Source: Prevotellaceae bacterium (GTDB lineage: Bacteria > Bacteroidota > Bacteroidia > Bacteroidales > Bacteroidaceae). Taken from it: a stretch of 57,761 nucleotides of DNA. The position numbers and the translations under genes are program-made. The DNA lies in assembly GCA_029218445.1 (NCBI GenBank), contig JAQXRI010000125.1, positions 1 through 57,761 on the forward strand. Reading direction: 5' to 3'. Position 1 is the first letter of the stretch. Every line of letters begins with the position of its first letter. Positions 1 to 7,334 of this stretch are shown in pieces. The notes under the pieces were generated by a model that saw nothing but the letters and a program-made list of their open reading frames with translations, was not told the DNA's origin and searched no databases.

Positions 1-471
1 ACGCTTAGTTGTCACGTCCTGTTCCAGTTGCACTTCATCCTTTTGGTTAGCCAACTTGTCCTGTTCCATTGTGATATGCGTGTTGCGCAGCATGTTCTGC
101 TTCTCGGCGAGTTCACTCTCAGCCTGCAGAATCTCAAGGTCGAGATTGGTATTCGAAAGTCTAACGAGCACGTCGCCCTTCTTCACCTTCGCTCCTTCCT
201 CCACAACACGCTCCACAACGATGCCGCCCTCCTGAGGCGACACCTGCACCACCTGTATGGGCACCACCTGACCATCCACCGACACATAGTCGTTGAACTC
301 CTTCTTCTCGACATTGCCGATACTCAGTCCTCTTCGCTCCACCTTCAATGTAGAAGCGAAATTACCCATGGCAAGCCACACGAGCACAGCCACAATCACA
401 GTGCCACCGCCCATCCAAGGCCAGTATTTCTTCGGCACCCAATACTTTTTCTTTTCAATCTTTATGTCCAT
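1..471 (-). CDS. HlyD-family efflux periplasmic adaptor subunit (N-terminal part, cut by window edge)
   Basis: The first 157 residues are visible, read leftward from an ATG at 471; the rest lies outside the window. A short charged cytoplasmic stretch is followed by one hydrophobic membrane segment (about residues 19-36), then a lipoyl/biotinyl-like half motif (around residues 50-90, with PQEGG and KKGDVLV) and the start of a glutamate/lysine-rich coiled coil. This is the layout of membrane-fusion proteins that link an inner-membrane ABC or RND pump to a TolC channel. The gene follows tolC on the same strand after a repeat-filled gap, so both are probably in one efflux operon. In related Bacteroidota, ABC permease genes usually come next; that is outside the view here. 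Confidence 0.85.
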   Translation of the reverse strand, partial: MDIKIEKKKYWVPKKYWPWMGGGTVIVAVLVWLAMGNFASTLKVERRGLSIGNVEKKEFNDYVSVDGQVVPIQVVQVSPQEGGIVVERVVEEGAKVKKGDVLVRLSNTNLDLEILQAESELAEKQNMLRNTHITMEQDKLANQKDEVQLEQDVTTKR

Positions 472-481
472 AATTGTATTC

Positions 482-680
482 TTTTGGGGGAGTTATGAAG
501 GGGATTTAATGGGAAGTTATGAGGGGAAGTTAAAATAGGCCAATACTTTCAGCGCTGATGCACCTCTGCGCATAAACATTTGGCTCCTCATAACTCCTCA
601 TCATAACTTCTTATTATAACTTCCCATCATAACTTCTTATTATAACTTCCCATCATAACTCCCTATTATAACTCCTTATC
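482..680. repeat. Inverted array of GGGAAGTTATGAT-like units around a TGCGCA-containing core
   Basis: On the plus strand, three units resembling GGGAAGTTATGAG occupy about 485-537. After a core with CTGCGCAT (near 567-574), the reverse complement of the same unit is repeated several times from 594 to about 674. The right array overlaps the last codons of tolC. The two arms can fold back on each other. See the findings for similar elements with other units. Confidence 0.75.
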
Positions 681-1958
681 ATAATATTCCACCAGCCTCT
701 TCTTTATCTCCGCCATCAGCTTTGTCTGCAACAATATCACTTTCGAGTTATGGAGTGCCAGTGCCGATGTGTGCAGGTCGAATGTCGAAAGAAGTCCTTC
801 CTCATATTTTCGGGTGTTGAGGTGATGGGCGATGGAGTCGTTGGCAACCTTGCGTTCCATCAGTTCCACCTCTTTTATATATCCGTCGCGGTCGAGCACC
901 GCCTGTCGGTAGTCGCAGTTCACGTTCAGCTGCATCTCGCCAAGTTCTATCTCAGCAAGCGTTATATTGTTGCGCGCCTTCTTCACTCTTTTGTAAGCTG
1001 AGAAGTTGAACAACGGAATGGACAACGAGGCATAGACATACTCGCCAAGGTTGTCCTTAATCTGCTGCGAGAAGCTCGTGCCAGCTATTCCTGCCGACAG
1101 GTTTTTGTAATAGCTTGTGTTCACTCCACCTCCCAGCGTCAGTGTAGGCATCAGCTTTCCGCAAGCTATCTTGTAGTCCAGCCGAGCCGTGGCAACCCCA
1201 TTCTTCGCCCCCATCTTTCGCCTTTCCCCAAGCCCAAGTCCTTCCTCCAGCGCGCGTGTTCGAAGTGCCAGCTTCGAGTCAACCAATATATTCTCGCCCA
1301 GTTCCATTCCCATCACTCTTTTCAGCTCCACAATAGCTTTTTTCGCCGCAGTCCTTTGGTGGGCCAATGAATATTCATCGTCAGCCACTTGCGCCTCAAG
1401 CTGTGCCACATCAGGATAGCTTTTCTCGCCCAGTTCCTCCATCCGCTTTGTTTTCGCCAGCAGCAAGCGGCTGTCATCGAGCTTCTGCTCTGCCAAAACG
1501 GTGGCGGCATCGTTATAAACGACATCTACATACTTCTCCATCACCTCAACAGCCTTCTCATCTCTGGCAAGAGCCAGGGCATTGTCGCTTTGCCTTACAG
1601 CAATCTGCGCCTTACGAAACTCGTTCCATGTCTGCATACCATCAAACAGCGTAATGCTTCCGCCCACCGAATAGCCATTGGAGAAAGTGGTTATAGTATT
1701 ATAGGTGTTGGTCTCAGGGTCAACATTGCGTCCCCAAGAAAACTGCCCGCCAATGCTTGCCGACACAGAAGGCAACAGTCCACCCATGGCAATGCCCCTG
1801 TCTTGCCGTGCATTGCAGGCCTCTACCTGGCTTTTCAGCACTGCGGCTGAATGCGTGAGGGCGTAGTCGATACATTGGTCCAACGTCCACACCTCCTGTG
1901 CCCTTATTGCAGTTGCAGCCATGCTCAGTCCTGCCACTATCATGCATTTCATCTTCAT
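666..1958 (-). CDS. TolC-family outer membrane efflux protein
   Basis: Encodes 430 residues with a Sec signal peptide (hydrophobic run, cleavage near residue 21 after AIRAQ), followed by the usual start of mature TolC proteins (WTLDQCIDYAL). Two outer-membrane-efflux repeats follow, with long alpha-helical coiled segments separated by beta strands, as expected for a trimeric outer-membrane channel and tunnel. It would be the exit duct for the pump whose adaptor lies downstream. An ATG two codons later (MKCMIV) is an alternative start. Upstream sit a sigma-54-like promoter (2012-2026) and a long palindrome (2076-2122), so expression is probably stress- or signal-dependent. Substrate is unknown. 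Confidence 0.9.
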   Translation of the reverse strand: MKMKCMIVAGLSMAATAIRAQEVWTLDQCIDYALTHSAAVLKSQVEACNARQDRGIAMGGLLPSVSASIGGQFSWGRNVDPETNTYNTITTFSNGYSVGGSITLFDGMQTWNEFRKAQIAVRQSDNALALARDEKAVEVMEKYVDVVYNDAATVLAEQKLDDSRLLLAKTKRMEELGEKSYPDVAQLEAQVADDEYSLAHQRTAAKKAIVELKRVMGMELGENILVDSKLALRTRALEEGLGLGERRKMGAKNGVATARLDYKIACGKLMPTLTLGGGVNTSYYKNLSAGIAGTSFSQQIKDNLGEYVYASLSIPLFNFSAYKRVKKARNNITLAEIELGEMQLNVNCDYRQAVLDRDGYIKEVELMERKVANDSIAHHLNTRKYEEGLLSTFDLHTSALALHNSKVILLQTKLMAEIKKRLVEYYDKEL

Positions 1959-2011
1959 TTTTATTCTGTTATTATTAATTAGTTTAATGTCAATTCCACA
2001 TCATTATTACT

Positions 2012-2026
2012 TCAAAAAACGTGCCA
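2012..2026 (-). promoter_or_regulatory. Sigma-54-type (-24/-12) promoter of the efflux operon
   Basis: Read leftward the site is TGGCAC-N5-TTGA, matching the RpoN consensus TGGCAC-N5-TTGC except at the last position. It lies 54-68 bases upstream of the tolC start, which predicts a leader of roughly 40 bases. The palindrome at 2076-2122 lies just upstream, at the distance typical of enhancer sites for sigma-54 activators. Confidence 0.6.
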
Positions 2027-2075
2027 AAAACATAACCAACTGATTTTCAATGTAAACCAAAAACAGCAAAAAAGT

Positions 2076-2122
2076 AAAGTGTCCAAAAATTGGACATACG
2101 CTGTCCAATTTTTGGACACTTT
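2076..2122. promoter_or_regulatory. Perfect 21-bp inverted repeat, probable activator (enhancer) site
   Basis: Arms 2076-2096 and 2102-2122 are exact reverse complements separated by 5 bases. Each arm itself contains a GTCCAA...TTGGAC dyad, so the site could hold two dimers. It lies about 75-120 bases upstream of the predicted sigma-54 transcription start for tolC. This fits an upstream activating sequence for an NtrC-type regulator such as the one encoded at 47503-48810; that pairing is inference. Confidence 0.65.
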
Positions 2123-2252
2123 CGACCAACCATGCGCATCCGTTCTCCCCATTTCATTTCCTGCTCCAAGTGTAACATTTCAGCCGTTACGCACCGTGAT
2201 GTTACACTCAGAACAGCATTTGTTACGTATGCGTCGTTTCGACTCGCTCATT

Positions 2253-3344
2253 TCAATTATCTTTGCAGCGATTTGAACTTGAACCATTGGCTCCTTGGCA
2301 CATGCCGGATGTTGAGCTTCCGCTGACCACCTTTTGCGGCATGAAGTTCCAACGCTTGTAGGGCGACTGCTGGCAGGATATGAAGGCAAGTCCTTTTTCG
2401 TCACAGCCTATCCAGAAGTTGTGCTGACGGTCTTCGAATATGGCGTTGACATTCGATAAGCCTATCTCTGCATCAAGTATGTCGCTCTTTATCTTTTCCG
2501 GTTGAAGTGTTGCCGTGTCGAGGGCGTAAAGACCTGATGCTATTGTTCCGAGCAAAAGGCGGCCATTTGATTGAAGGAAGCATTTGGTAAACTCCGTCCC
2601 AGTGGTTGCCATAGGCAATGGCCTGCCTGTGCCATCGGACAAGATGCGCTGTATGCCGTATTGACATACAGCCAGCACATCGCCACCAGCAATCTCTACG
2701 AGGCCAACTATATAGCCTTTGTCGGGACGATGGGAGAAGAGGAATCGGTGGTTGTGCGAGTCGAAGCAACTGACGACATTATCTTTGTCGATCTTCCAAA
2801 AGCGCCGTTTGCTGTCGATGAGCAATTTGTAATAGTAGTCGTTGTGGTCGCTGTGCGAGTAGTGGTCGATGCGGTTGGCATTGAGGCTGTCGGGGTGTAT
2901 CTTGTATAGTCCAAAGCCCGCCGTACCTATTAGCATCTGCCTGTCGGTGTCTTCGATAAGGCTTTCTATGCGAGGTTTCAGCATAGGGTCGTTGTTAAAC
3001 GTTACCTTGATGAAACTGTCGGTGGCATAATCATAGCGCACGAGGCCTTCGCGCGTTCCTACCCAATGCTGCTGATGGCTGTCGCAGTGCAACTGTGTCA
3101 CATAGTTTGAAGGCAGGGCGTTGTGGCTGTTGTCATGGCGATATGGCGTGAAGCGATGGCCGTCAAACTTGTTTAGCCCTGAACGCGTACCAATCCAGAT
3201 GTAGCCGTACTTGTCTTGGCAAATGCTCCTGACATTAGGATCGGTAAGGCAGTCGGAGGCATAAAGCATAGTCTCTTGTGCCAGCGCTGCTACAGAATAG
3301 CAAAGTGCAATAAGAATGCTTGTGAGTGAAGATGTAAGTTTCAT
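2253..3344 (-). pseudogene. Truncated hybrid two-component sensor (periplasmic beta-propeller part only)
   Basis: About 363 residues remain. A signal peptide (MKLTSSLTSILIALCYSVAA...) is followed by repeated two-component-regulator-propeller blades with the signature GYIWIGTRSGLNKFDG, and later WVGTREGLVRYD and FWIGCDEKGLAFI. Full hybrid sensors of this class run to roughly 1,300-1,400 residues with a Y_Y_Y domain, membrane segment, kinase, receiver and AraC domain. Here all of that is missing. Homology-like sequence stops around 2300, where the next blade loses its GxxW, and the frame ends at 2253. The start at 3344 is chosen because the upstream ATG at 3362 coincides with the predicted transcription start. 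Its neighbour is a GH43 enzyme, the kind of gene these sensors control. It cannot signal as it stands. Confidence 0.75.
2258..2265 (+). promoter_or_regulatory. Rightward TAnnTTTG -7 element without a downstream gene
   Basis: TATCTTTG followed by GCAGCG looks like an ordinary Bacteroidota promoter reading right, yet the sequence it would transcribe is antisense to the sensor remnant. It probably belonged to a gene removed when the sensor was truncated. Confidence 0.35.
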
Positions 3345-3372
3345 AAAATGTCGAGTGAACATGTTTCGGGTG

Positions 3373-3380
3373 CAAAATTA
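3373..3380 (-). promoter_or_regulatory. -7 element (TAATTTTG) of the sensor remnant
   Basis: The TAnnTTTG motif on the minus strand lies 29 bases upstream of the ATG at 3344. The truncated gene therefore still keeps its promoter. Confidence 0.55.
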
Positions 3381-3447
3381 CACTAAAACGACAACAATGT
3401 TGCATCTGCGGCATAAAAAAGTGGCGTAATGTTACAATTAGGTCGAT

Positions 3448-3496
3448 AAAAAGAAACATCCCTGCAGGACAAAGCTGTCCTTGGCAGGGATGTTTC
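3448..3496 (-). terminator. Intrinsic terminator of the GH43 gene
   Basis: Perfect 13-base arms (3453-3465 and 3484-3496) plus an inner AGGACA/TGTCCT stem, followed leftward by five T. It lies about 40 bases past the GH43 stop codon and separates it from the sensor remnant. Confidence 0.8.
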
Positions 3497-3536
3497 ATGA
3501 TGTGTGCGTATGTATTTTATTGTCGCACTACAATTG

Positions 3537-5207
3537 TTATTTGTTCTTTGTGGCATAGAGTCCTATGCAGGCACCGATGAATCCACCCGACTGGTGGGTG
3601 CTGAGGTTGACTGCATCAACTCCGCTGGCTATTGTCTTCCATTCTTTGCAGTCGCCGCAAGAATAGTAGAAGTTGTAGTAACGGCCGTTGCCGCTAATCT
3701 TCAGACGGACTGGCTTGTCGGCACACTTGGGGCAGATGAAGGCAGAGCCTACAAACTGATTGTCCTTTTCGCAACGTGTGAGAACAATGGCAGGACGGCC
3801 GTTGAGCATGGTCTTGCCGAATGTGAAGTTGTACTGCTCGTTCTGCAGCAGGGCAAAGCCTGCCAGTTCCTTCTCGCTCTTTGGGCAGAACGTCACCTCT
3901 GTCTCGGCACTAAAGGTGTTGTGCTGCTGACGGCACCATACTGCGGAAAGCGACTTGCGCTCGGAGATGTTGGCATCGGAAGCCTTTATGCTGAGTCCAT
4001 TGCCGCCAAGCGAATATGCTGAGAGGTCAGGATTGCGCAGATACATCCAGCGCATGTTGAGCTTGTCGCCCTCGAAACGGTCGGTGTAGCTGAAGTTGCC
4101 CGTGTTGGTCAGGCCTTCTTCAGGCTGCAGGTCTGCCTTGTCGTTGACGGTTGGGACGGGAGTATTTTTCTCAAGTATGGTAGGCCAGCCGTCGCGCCAT
4201 GTCACAGGTAGGAGGTAGGTGTCACGTCCGGTGTTGTAAAAGTCGTCCTGATATGGACGGCAGGCAAGGAACACGGCCCACCAGTCGCCCTTCGGAGTCT
4301 GCACGATGTCGGCATGTCCGGCACTGGTTACTATGTCGGGGCGGTTGGGGTCAAGACCTACACGCTGTGTGAGTATAGGGTTGCCCCCGGTATATTCTTC
4401 CCATGGTCCCTTAGGGTCTTTGGCGCGCAGGATTACCTCGCTGTGGAAGTCGCACGTACCACCCTCGGCGCACATGAGATAGTAGTATTTGCCTACACGG
4501 AAGAGGTGTGGGCCTTCTATCCAAATAGGATTTTTTACAACGTGGGTACCGCCACGCAGTATTTCCTTTGCTTCGCCAACGACACAATCGTTCTTCACGT
4601 CGAACTCGTGGAGCCAAATGGAACGCTCGCCTTCATAGTTGGGAGTGCCTGAAGGAGCGTCGTTGTTGACGATGTAGGCTTTGCCGTTCTTGTCGAAGAA
4701 GAATGAGGGGTCGATGCCGCCCACTTCCTTAAGCACGATGGGGTCGCTCCATCCCTTTTCGGGATCTTGGCTCTTAACGTAGAAGTTGCCCATGCCCACG
4801 TTGGTAGTGATCATGTAGAAAGTCTTGTTTTTTTCGTTGTAGCTGATGGCAGGAGCGAAGATGCCACCCGAGACGTTCTGGTTGCCCAATGGCAGCTGGC
4901 TCTCGCGGTCGAGCACATGGCCGAGTTGCTTCCAGTTGACAAGGTCTTTGCTGGTGAAGATGGGCACACCAGGGAAGAAGCTGAACGACGAGTTTACGAG
5001 ATAATAGGTGTCGCCCTTACGGCAGAACGAGGGGTCGGGATAGAATCCTGCCATGACGGGGTTAAGATACTGACGCGTGGGGTCGAATTGTTTGTCGAAG
5101 CGTGCGTCATTGCCAGAGTAGCTGAAATATTTGAAAGTAGCTGTCTGGGCTTGTGCAGAGCCTGTAATAAGGCAGGCTGCCATTAACGATAATAGGGTTT
5201 TCTTCAT
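3537..5207 (-). CDS. Glycoside hydrolase family 43 (beta-xylosidase / arabinofuranosidase type), exported
   Basis: 556 residues. A signal peptide (MKKTLLSLMAACLITGSAQA) with no lipobox points to the periplasm. The N-terminal five-bladed propeller carries the GH43 triad: base Asp58 in YPDPS, modulator Asp166 in GGIDPSF and acid Glu231 in WIEGPH. The C-terminal part (from about residue 350) is the beta-sandwich found in the XynB-like group. It should cleave xylose or arabinose residues from xylo-oligosaccharides; the exact specificity cannot be read from the sequence. It has its own terminators on both sides, so it is monocistronic. A weak TAATTTCG -7 element lies at 5253-5260. Confidence 0.88.
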   Translation of the reverse strand: MKKTLLSLMAACLITGSAQAQTATFKYFSYSGNDARFDKQFDPTRQYLNPVMAGFYPDPSFCRKGDTYYLVNSSFSFFPGVPIFTSKDLVNWKQLGHVLDRESQLPLGNQNVSGGIFAPAISYNEKNKTFYMITTNVGMGNFYVKSQDPEKGWSDPIVLKEVGGIDPSFFFDKNGKAYIVNNDAPSGTPNYEGERSIWLHEFDVKNDCVVGEAKEILRGGTHVVKNPIWIEGPHLFRVGKYYYLMCAEGGTCDFHSEVILRAKDPKGPWEEYTGGNPILTQRVGLDPNRPDIVTSAGHADIVQTPKGDWWAVFLACRPYQDDFYNTGRDTYLLPVTWRDGWPTILEKNTPVPTVNDKADLQPEEGLTNTGNFSYTDRFEGDKLNMRWMYLRNPDLSAYSLGGNGLSIKASDANISERKSLSAVWCRQQHNTFSAETEVTFCPKSEKELAGFALLQNEQYNFTFGKTMLNGRPAIVLTRCEKDNQFVGSAFICPKCADKPVRLKISGNGRYYNFYYSCGDCKEWKTIASGVDAVNLSTHQSGGFIGACIGLYATKNK

Positions 5208-5296
5208 TTTTTGTTATATTAATGTCATTTGGTCCAACTGAGTTTCGATGTGCGAAATTAATCATTTTCGGCGAGGTCGGCAAACAAAAGCGACAA

Positions 5297-5331
5297 AAAA
5301 AACATTGCATGTAACAAATGCAATGTTTTTT
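5297..5331. terminator. Bidirectional-looking terminator between susA-like gene and GH43
   Basis: Arms 5297-5310 and 5318-5331 are perfect 14-base complements. The A-run before and T-run after them give a U-tract in either direction. For the leftward starch operon the tract is eight T. There is no rightward gene end nearby, so only the minus-strand use is likely. Confidence 0.75.
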
Positions 5332-5348
5332 GTAACTTTTACACAATG

Positions 5349-7265
5349 TCAATATTCCAATATCAAGGTTTGTCGCGACTTTAGACTCAAGGTTTTGTCG
5401 AGCTTTACCTTGCGCCCCGACGTTACATCGGTGGCCTGTGTGGCGTTGCCCAAGACTTCGGCATAGCGTTGGAGTTGCATTTCGGCAGGCTTGTGGTTGC
5501 CGTTGAGTATGGTCATGACGGTCTTGCCTCCGTATTGGCGTGCTATGACATAGATACCATTGTATGGAATGAACTGAGTTTGCTTGCCTTTGACGATGGC
5601 ATCGTTGCCCTGACGCCAGTGGAGCAGTCGGCTGAGCCAGTCAAACATTGCGTTCTCGGCCTTGGTGCGACCCTCGCGTGTAAAGCAGTTCTTAGTGTCG
5701 CCGGGGAAACCACCGGGGAAGTCCTTGCGCACGTTGCCGTCAGTTTTTTCCTTTGTGCCGTTCATCAACACCTCAGTGCCATAGTAGAGCTGTGGGGTGC
5801 GGTTGACGGTGAGCAGGAGTGCGAGGGCTTGCTTCAGGGCTACGGTGTCCTTTCCGTTGCCGAGGAAGCGGTCGGTGTCGTGGTTTTCAAGGAAGGCCAT
5901 CACGTTGGACGGATTGGGGTAGAGGTAGTCATAGACGAAGCTGTTGTAGATACGGTTGAATCCGTTCCACCATGCGTCGGTTTCCTCATTCTTGGCTTGG
6001 TTGATGCGGTCGAAGAAAGCGAAGTCCATTACCGTGGGCAGATAGCTGTTCTGCTTGGCTATTTTGGAGTCTTTCTGCCATGCTGCCGTGTAGGCAGGCT
6101 CGGTTACCCATGTCTCGCCTACGGTGTTGAAGTTGGGATATTCTTCACCTATAACTTTCATCCATTGGGCCATGGCCTTGGCATCGGCATACGGATAAGT
6201 ATCCATTCGGATGCCGTCGATGCCAACCGTCTCTATCCACCAAATGCTGTTCTGAATTAGGTATTTGATGACGTGGGGATTGCGCTGGTTTAGGTCGGGC
6301 ATGGAGGGCACAAACCAGCCATCGACGGTCTCGTGCATGTCAATCTTGCTGGCGTAAGGGTCAACCACAGGGGTTAGCTTGTAGGATGTTTGCAGATATT
6401 TGTCGTTCACCTTGGCTGCACCGTCCATCGTGTTCAGCTGTACGCTGTTGGCCTGATTTTCGGGCAAGAGCCATTCGGGCGAGTTAAACCAGTCGGAGGT
6501 AGGCATGTCGGCCACCCATGGGTGTTCGAAGCCGCTGTGGTTGAATATCATGTCCATCACAATCTTCAGTCCCTTGGAATGAGCCTCATCGCATAGACGG
6601 CGGTACTCTTCGTTGGTGCCGAATCGTGGATCGACGCGATAGTAGTTGGTTGTGGCATAGCCGTGATATGTGCTCTGTGTGCCATGGTCCGGCGAGTCGT
6701 TTTCGAGCACAGGAGTAAACCAGAGTGCGGTGACGCCAAGTTCAGTGAAGTAGTCGAGATGCTGTCGTATGCCCTCAAGGTCGCCGCCGTGGCGCAGGCT
6801 CGGCTGAGTGCGGTCGTTGGTATAGGCTTGCATTCCCTTAATCTGGTCGTTGTCGGAGCGTCCCGATGCAAATCGGTCGGGCATGAGCATGTAGAGTACG
6901 TCGGCGTTGCTGAAGCCTTGTCGCTCTTCGCCTTTCTTCTCGCGTGCCTTCAGTTCGTAGCTCACCTTTTTCTTTTGCTTGCCCTGTTGGAAGTTGAGGG
7001 TCATAGTACCAGGCTGTGCGCCGGCCAGGTTCATGTAGATTAGCAAGTAGTTGGGACTGTCGAGGCGCACGAGGCTGTCAATCCTTGCGCCTGGATAGTC
7101 GGTAGTTACTTCAGCAGTCTTTATGCCTTGGCCATACACCATAAGCTGGAGGCTTGCGTCCTTCAGTCCTACATACCAGTCGGTGGGCTCTATTCGGTCA
7201 ATCTTCACTGCTGCGTTCATTGTTAATGTTGTGCCCAGTAATAGGGCGGTTATTATCTTTTTCAT
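5349..7265 (-). CDS. susA: SusA-like GH13 enzyme (neopullulanase / cyclomaltodextrinase type)
   Basis: 638 residues with a signal peptide (MKKIITALLLGTTLTMNA) and no lipobox, hence periplasmic. An N-terminal cyclomaltodextrinase-type beta-sandwich (about residues 20-110) precedes the GH13 barrel. Region I DMIFNH is at 238-243, nucleophile Asp355 in GIRMD, acid/base Glu384 in VGETW and the third acid Asp463 in ENHDTDRF. The C-terminal beta domain ends the protein. It would hydrolyse maltooligosaccharides brought in by SusCD. It is the last gene of the leftward starch operon, 69 bases after pulA across a GGATTTCC repeat. The symbol rests on family and context; other GH13 subfamily names are possible. 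Confidence 0.87.
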   Translation of the reverse strand: MKKIITALLLGTTLTMNAAVKIDRIEPTDWYVGLKDASLQLMVYGQGIKTAEVTTDYPGARIDSLVRLDSPNYLLIYMNLAGAQPGTMTLNFQQGKQKKKVSYELKAREKKGEERQGFSNADVLYMLMPDRFASGRSDNDQIKGMQAYTNDRTQPSLRHGGDLEGIRQHLDYFTELGVTALWFTPVLENDSPDHGTQSTYHGYATTNYYRVDPRFGTNEEYRRLCDEAHSKGLKIVMDMIFNHSGFEHPWVADMPTSDWFNSPEWLLPENQANSVQLNTMDGAAKVNDKYLQTSYKLTPVVDPYASKIDMHETVDGWFVPSMPDLNQRNPHVIKYLIQNSIWWIETVGIDGIRMDTYPYADAKAMAQWMKVIGEEYPNFNTVGETWVTEPAYTAAWQKDSKIAKQNSYLPTVMDFAFFDRINQAKNEETDAWWNGFNRIYNSFVYDYLYPNPSNVMAFLENHDTDRFLGNGKDTVALKQALALLLTVNRTPQLYYGTEVLMNGTKEKTDGNVRKDFPGGFPGDTKNCFTREGRTKAENAMFDWLSRLLHWRQGNDAIVKGKQTQFIPYNGIYVIARQYGGKTVMTILNGNHKPAEMQLQRYAEVLGNATQATDVTSGRKVKLDKTLSLKSRQTLILEY

Positions 7266-7280
7266 TGTTGTTGTGTTTTT

Positions 7281-7332
7281 GGGGGTGTCCGGGATTTCCG
7301 GAAAGTCCGGTTTTTCCGGAGTTTCTGGGGGG
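7281..7332. repeat. GGATTTCCGG-type simple repeat between pulA and susA
   Basis: G-rich stretch with several TCCGG / TTCCGGA units filling almost the whole intergenic gap. The same unit type recurs at 51981-52066, again between two leftward genes. Confidence 0.7.
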
Positions 7333-7334
7333 CT

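Noticed and set aside
28..538. Two rightward frames at the left edge
   Set aside because: The minus strand here encodes an HlyD-type adaptor with a membrane segment and lipoyl motif; the plus frames are shadows.
482..680. Possible CRISPR array
   Set aside because: The units are only about 13 bases, without unique spacers of constant length, and they invert around a core. No cas genes are near.
2170..2207. GTGTAACAT / ATGTTACAC inverted repeat
   Set aside because: Nine-base arms with a 20-base loop, no gene start suitably placed on either side; too weak to call a regulatory site.
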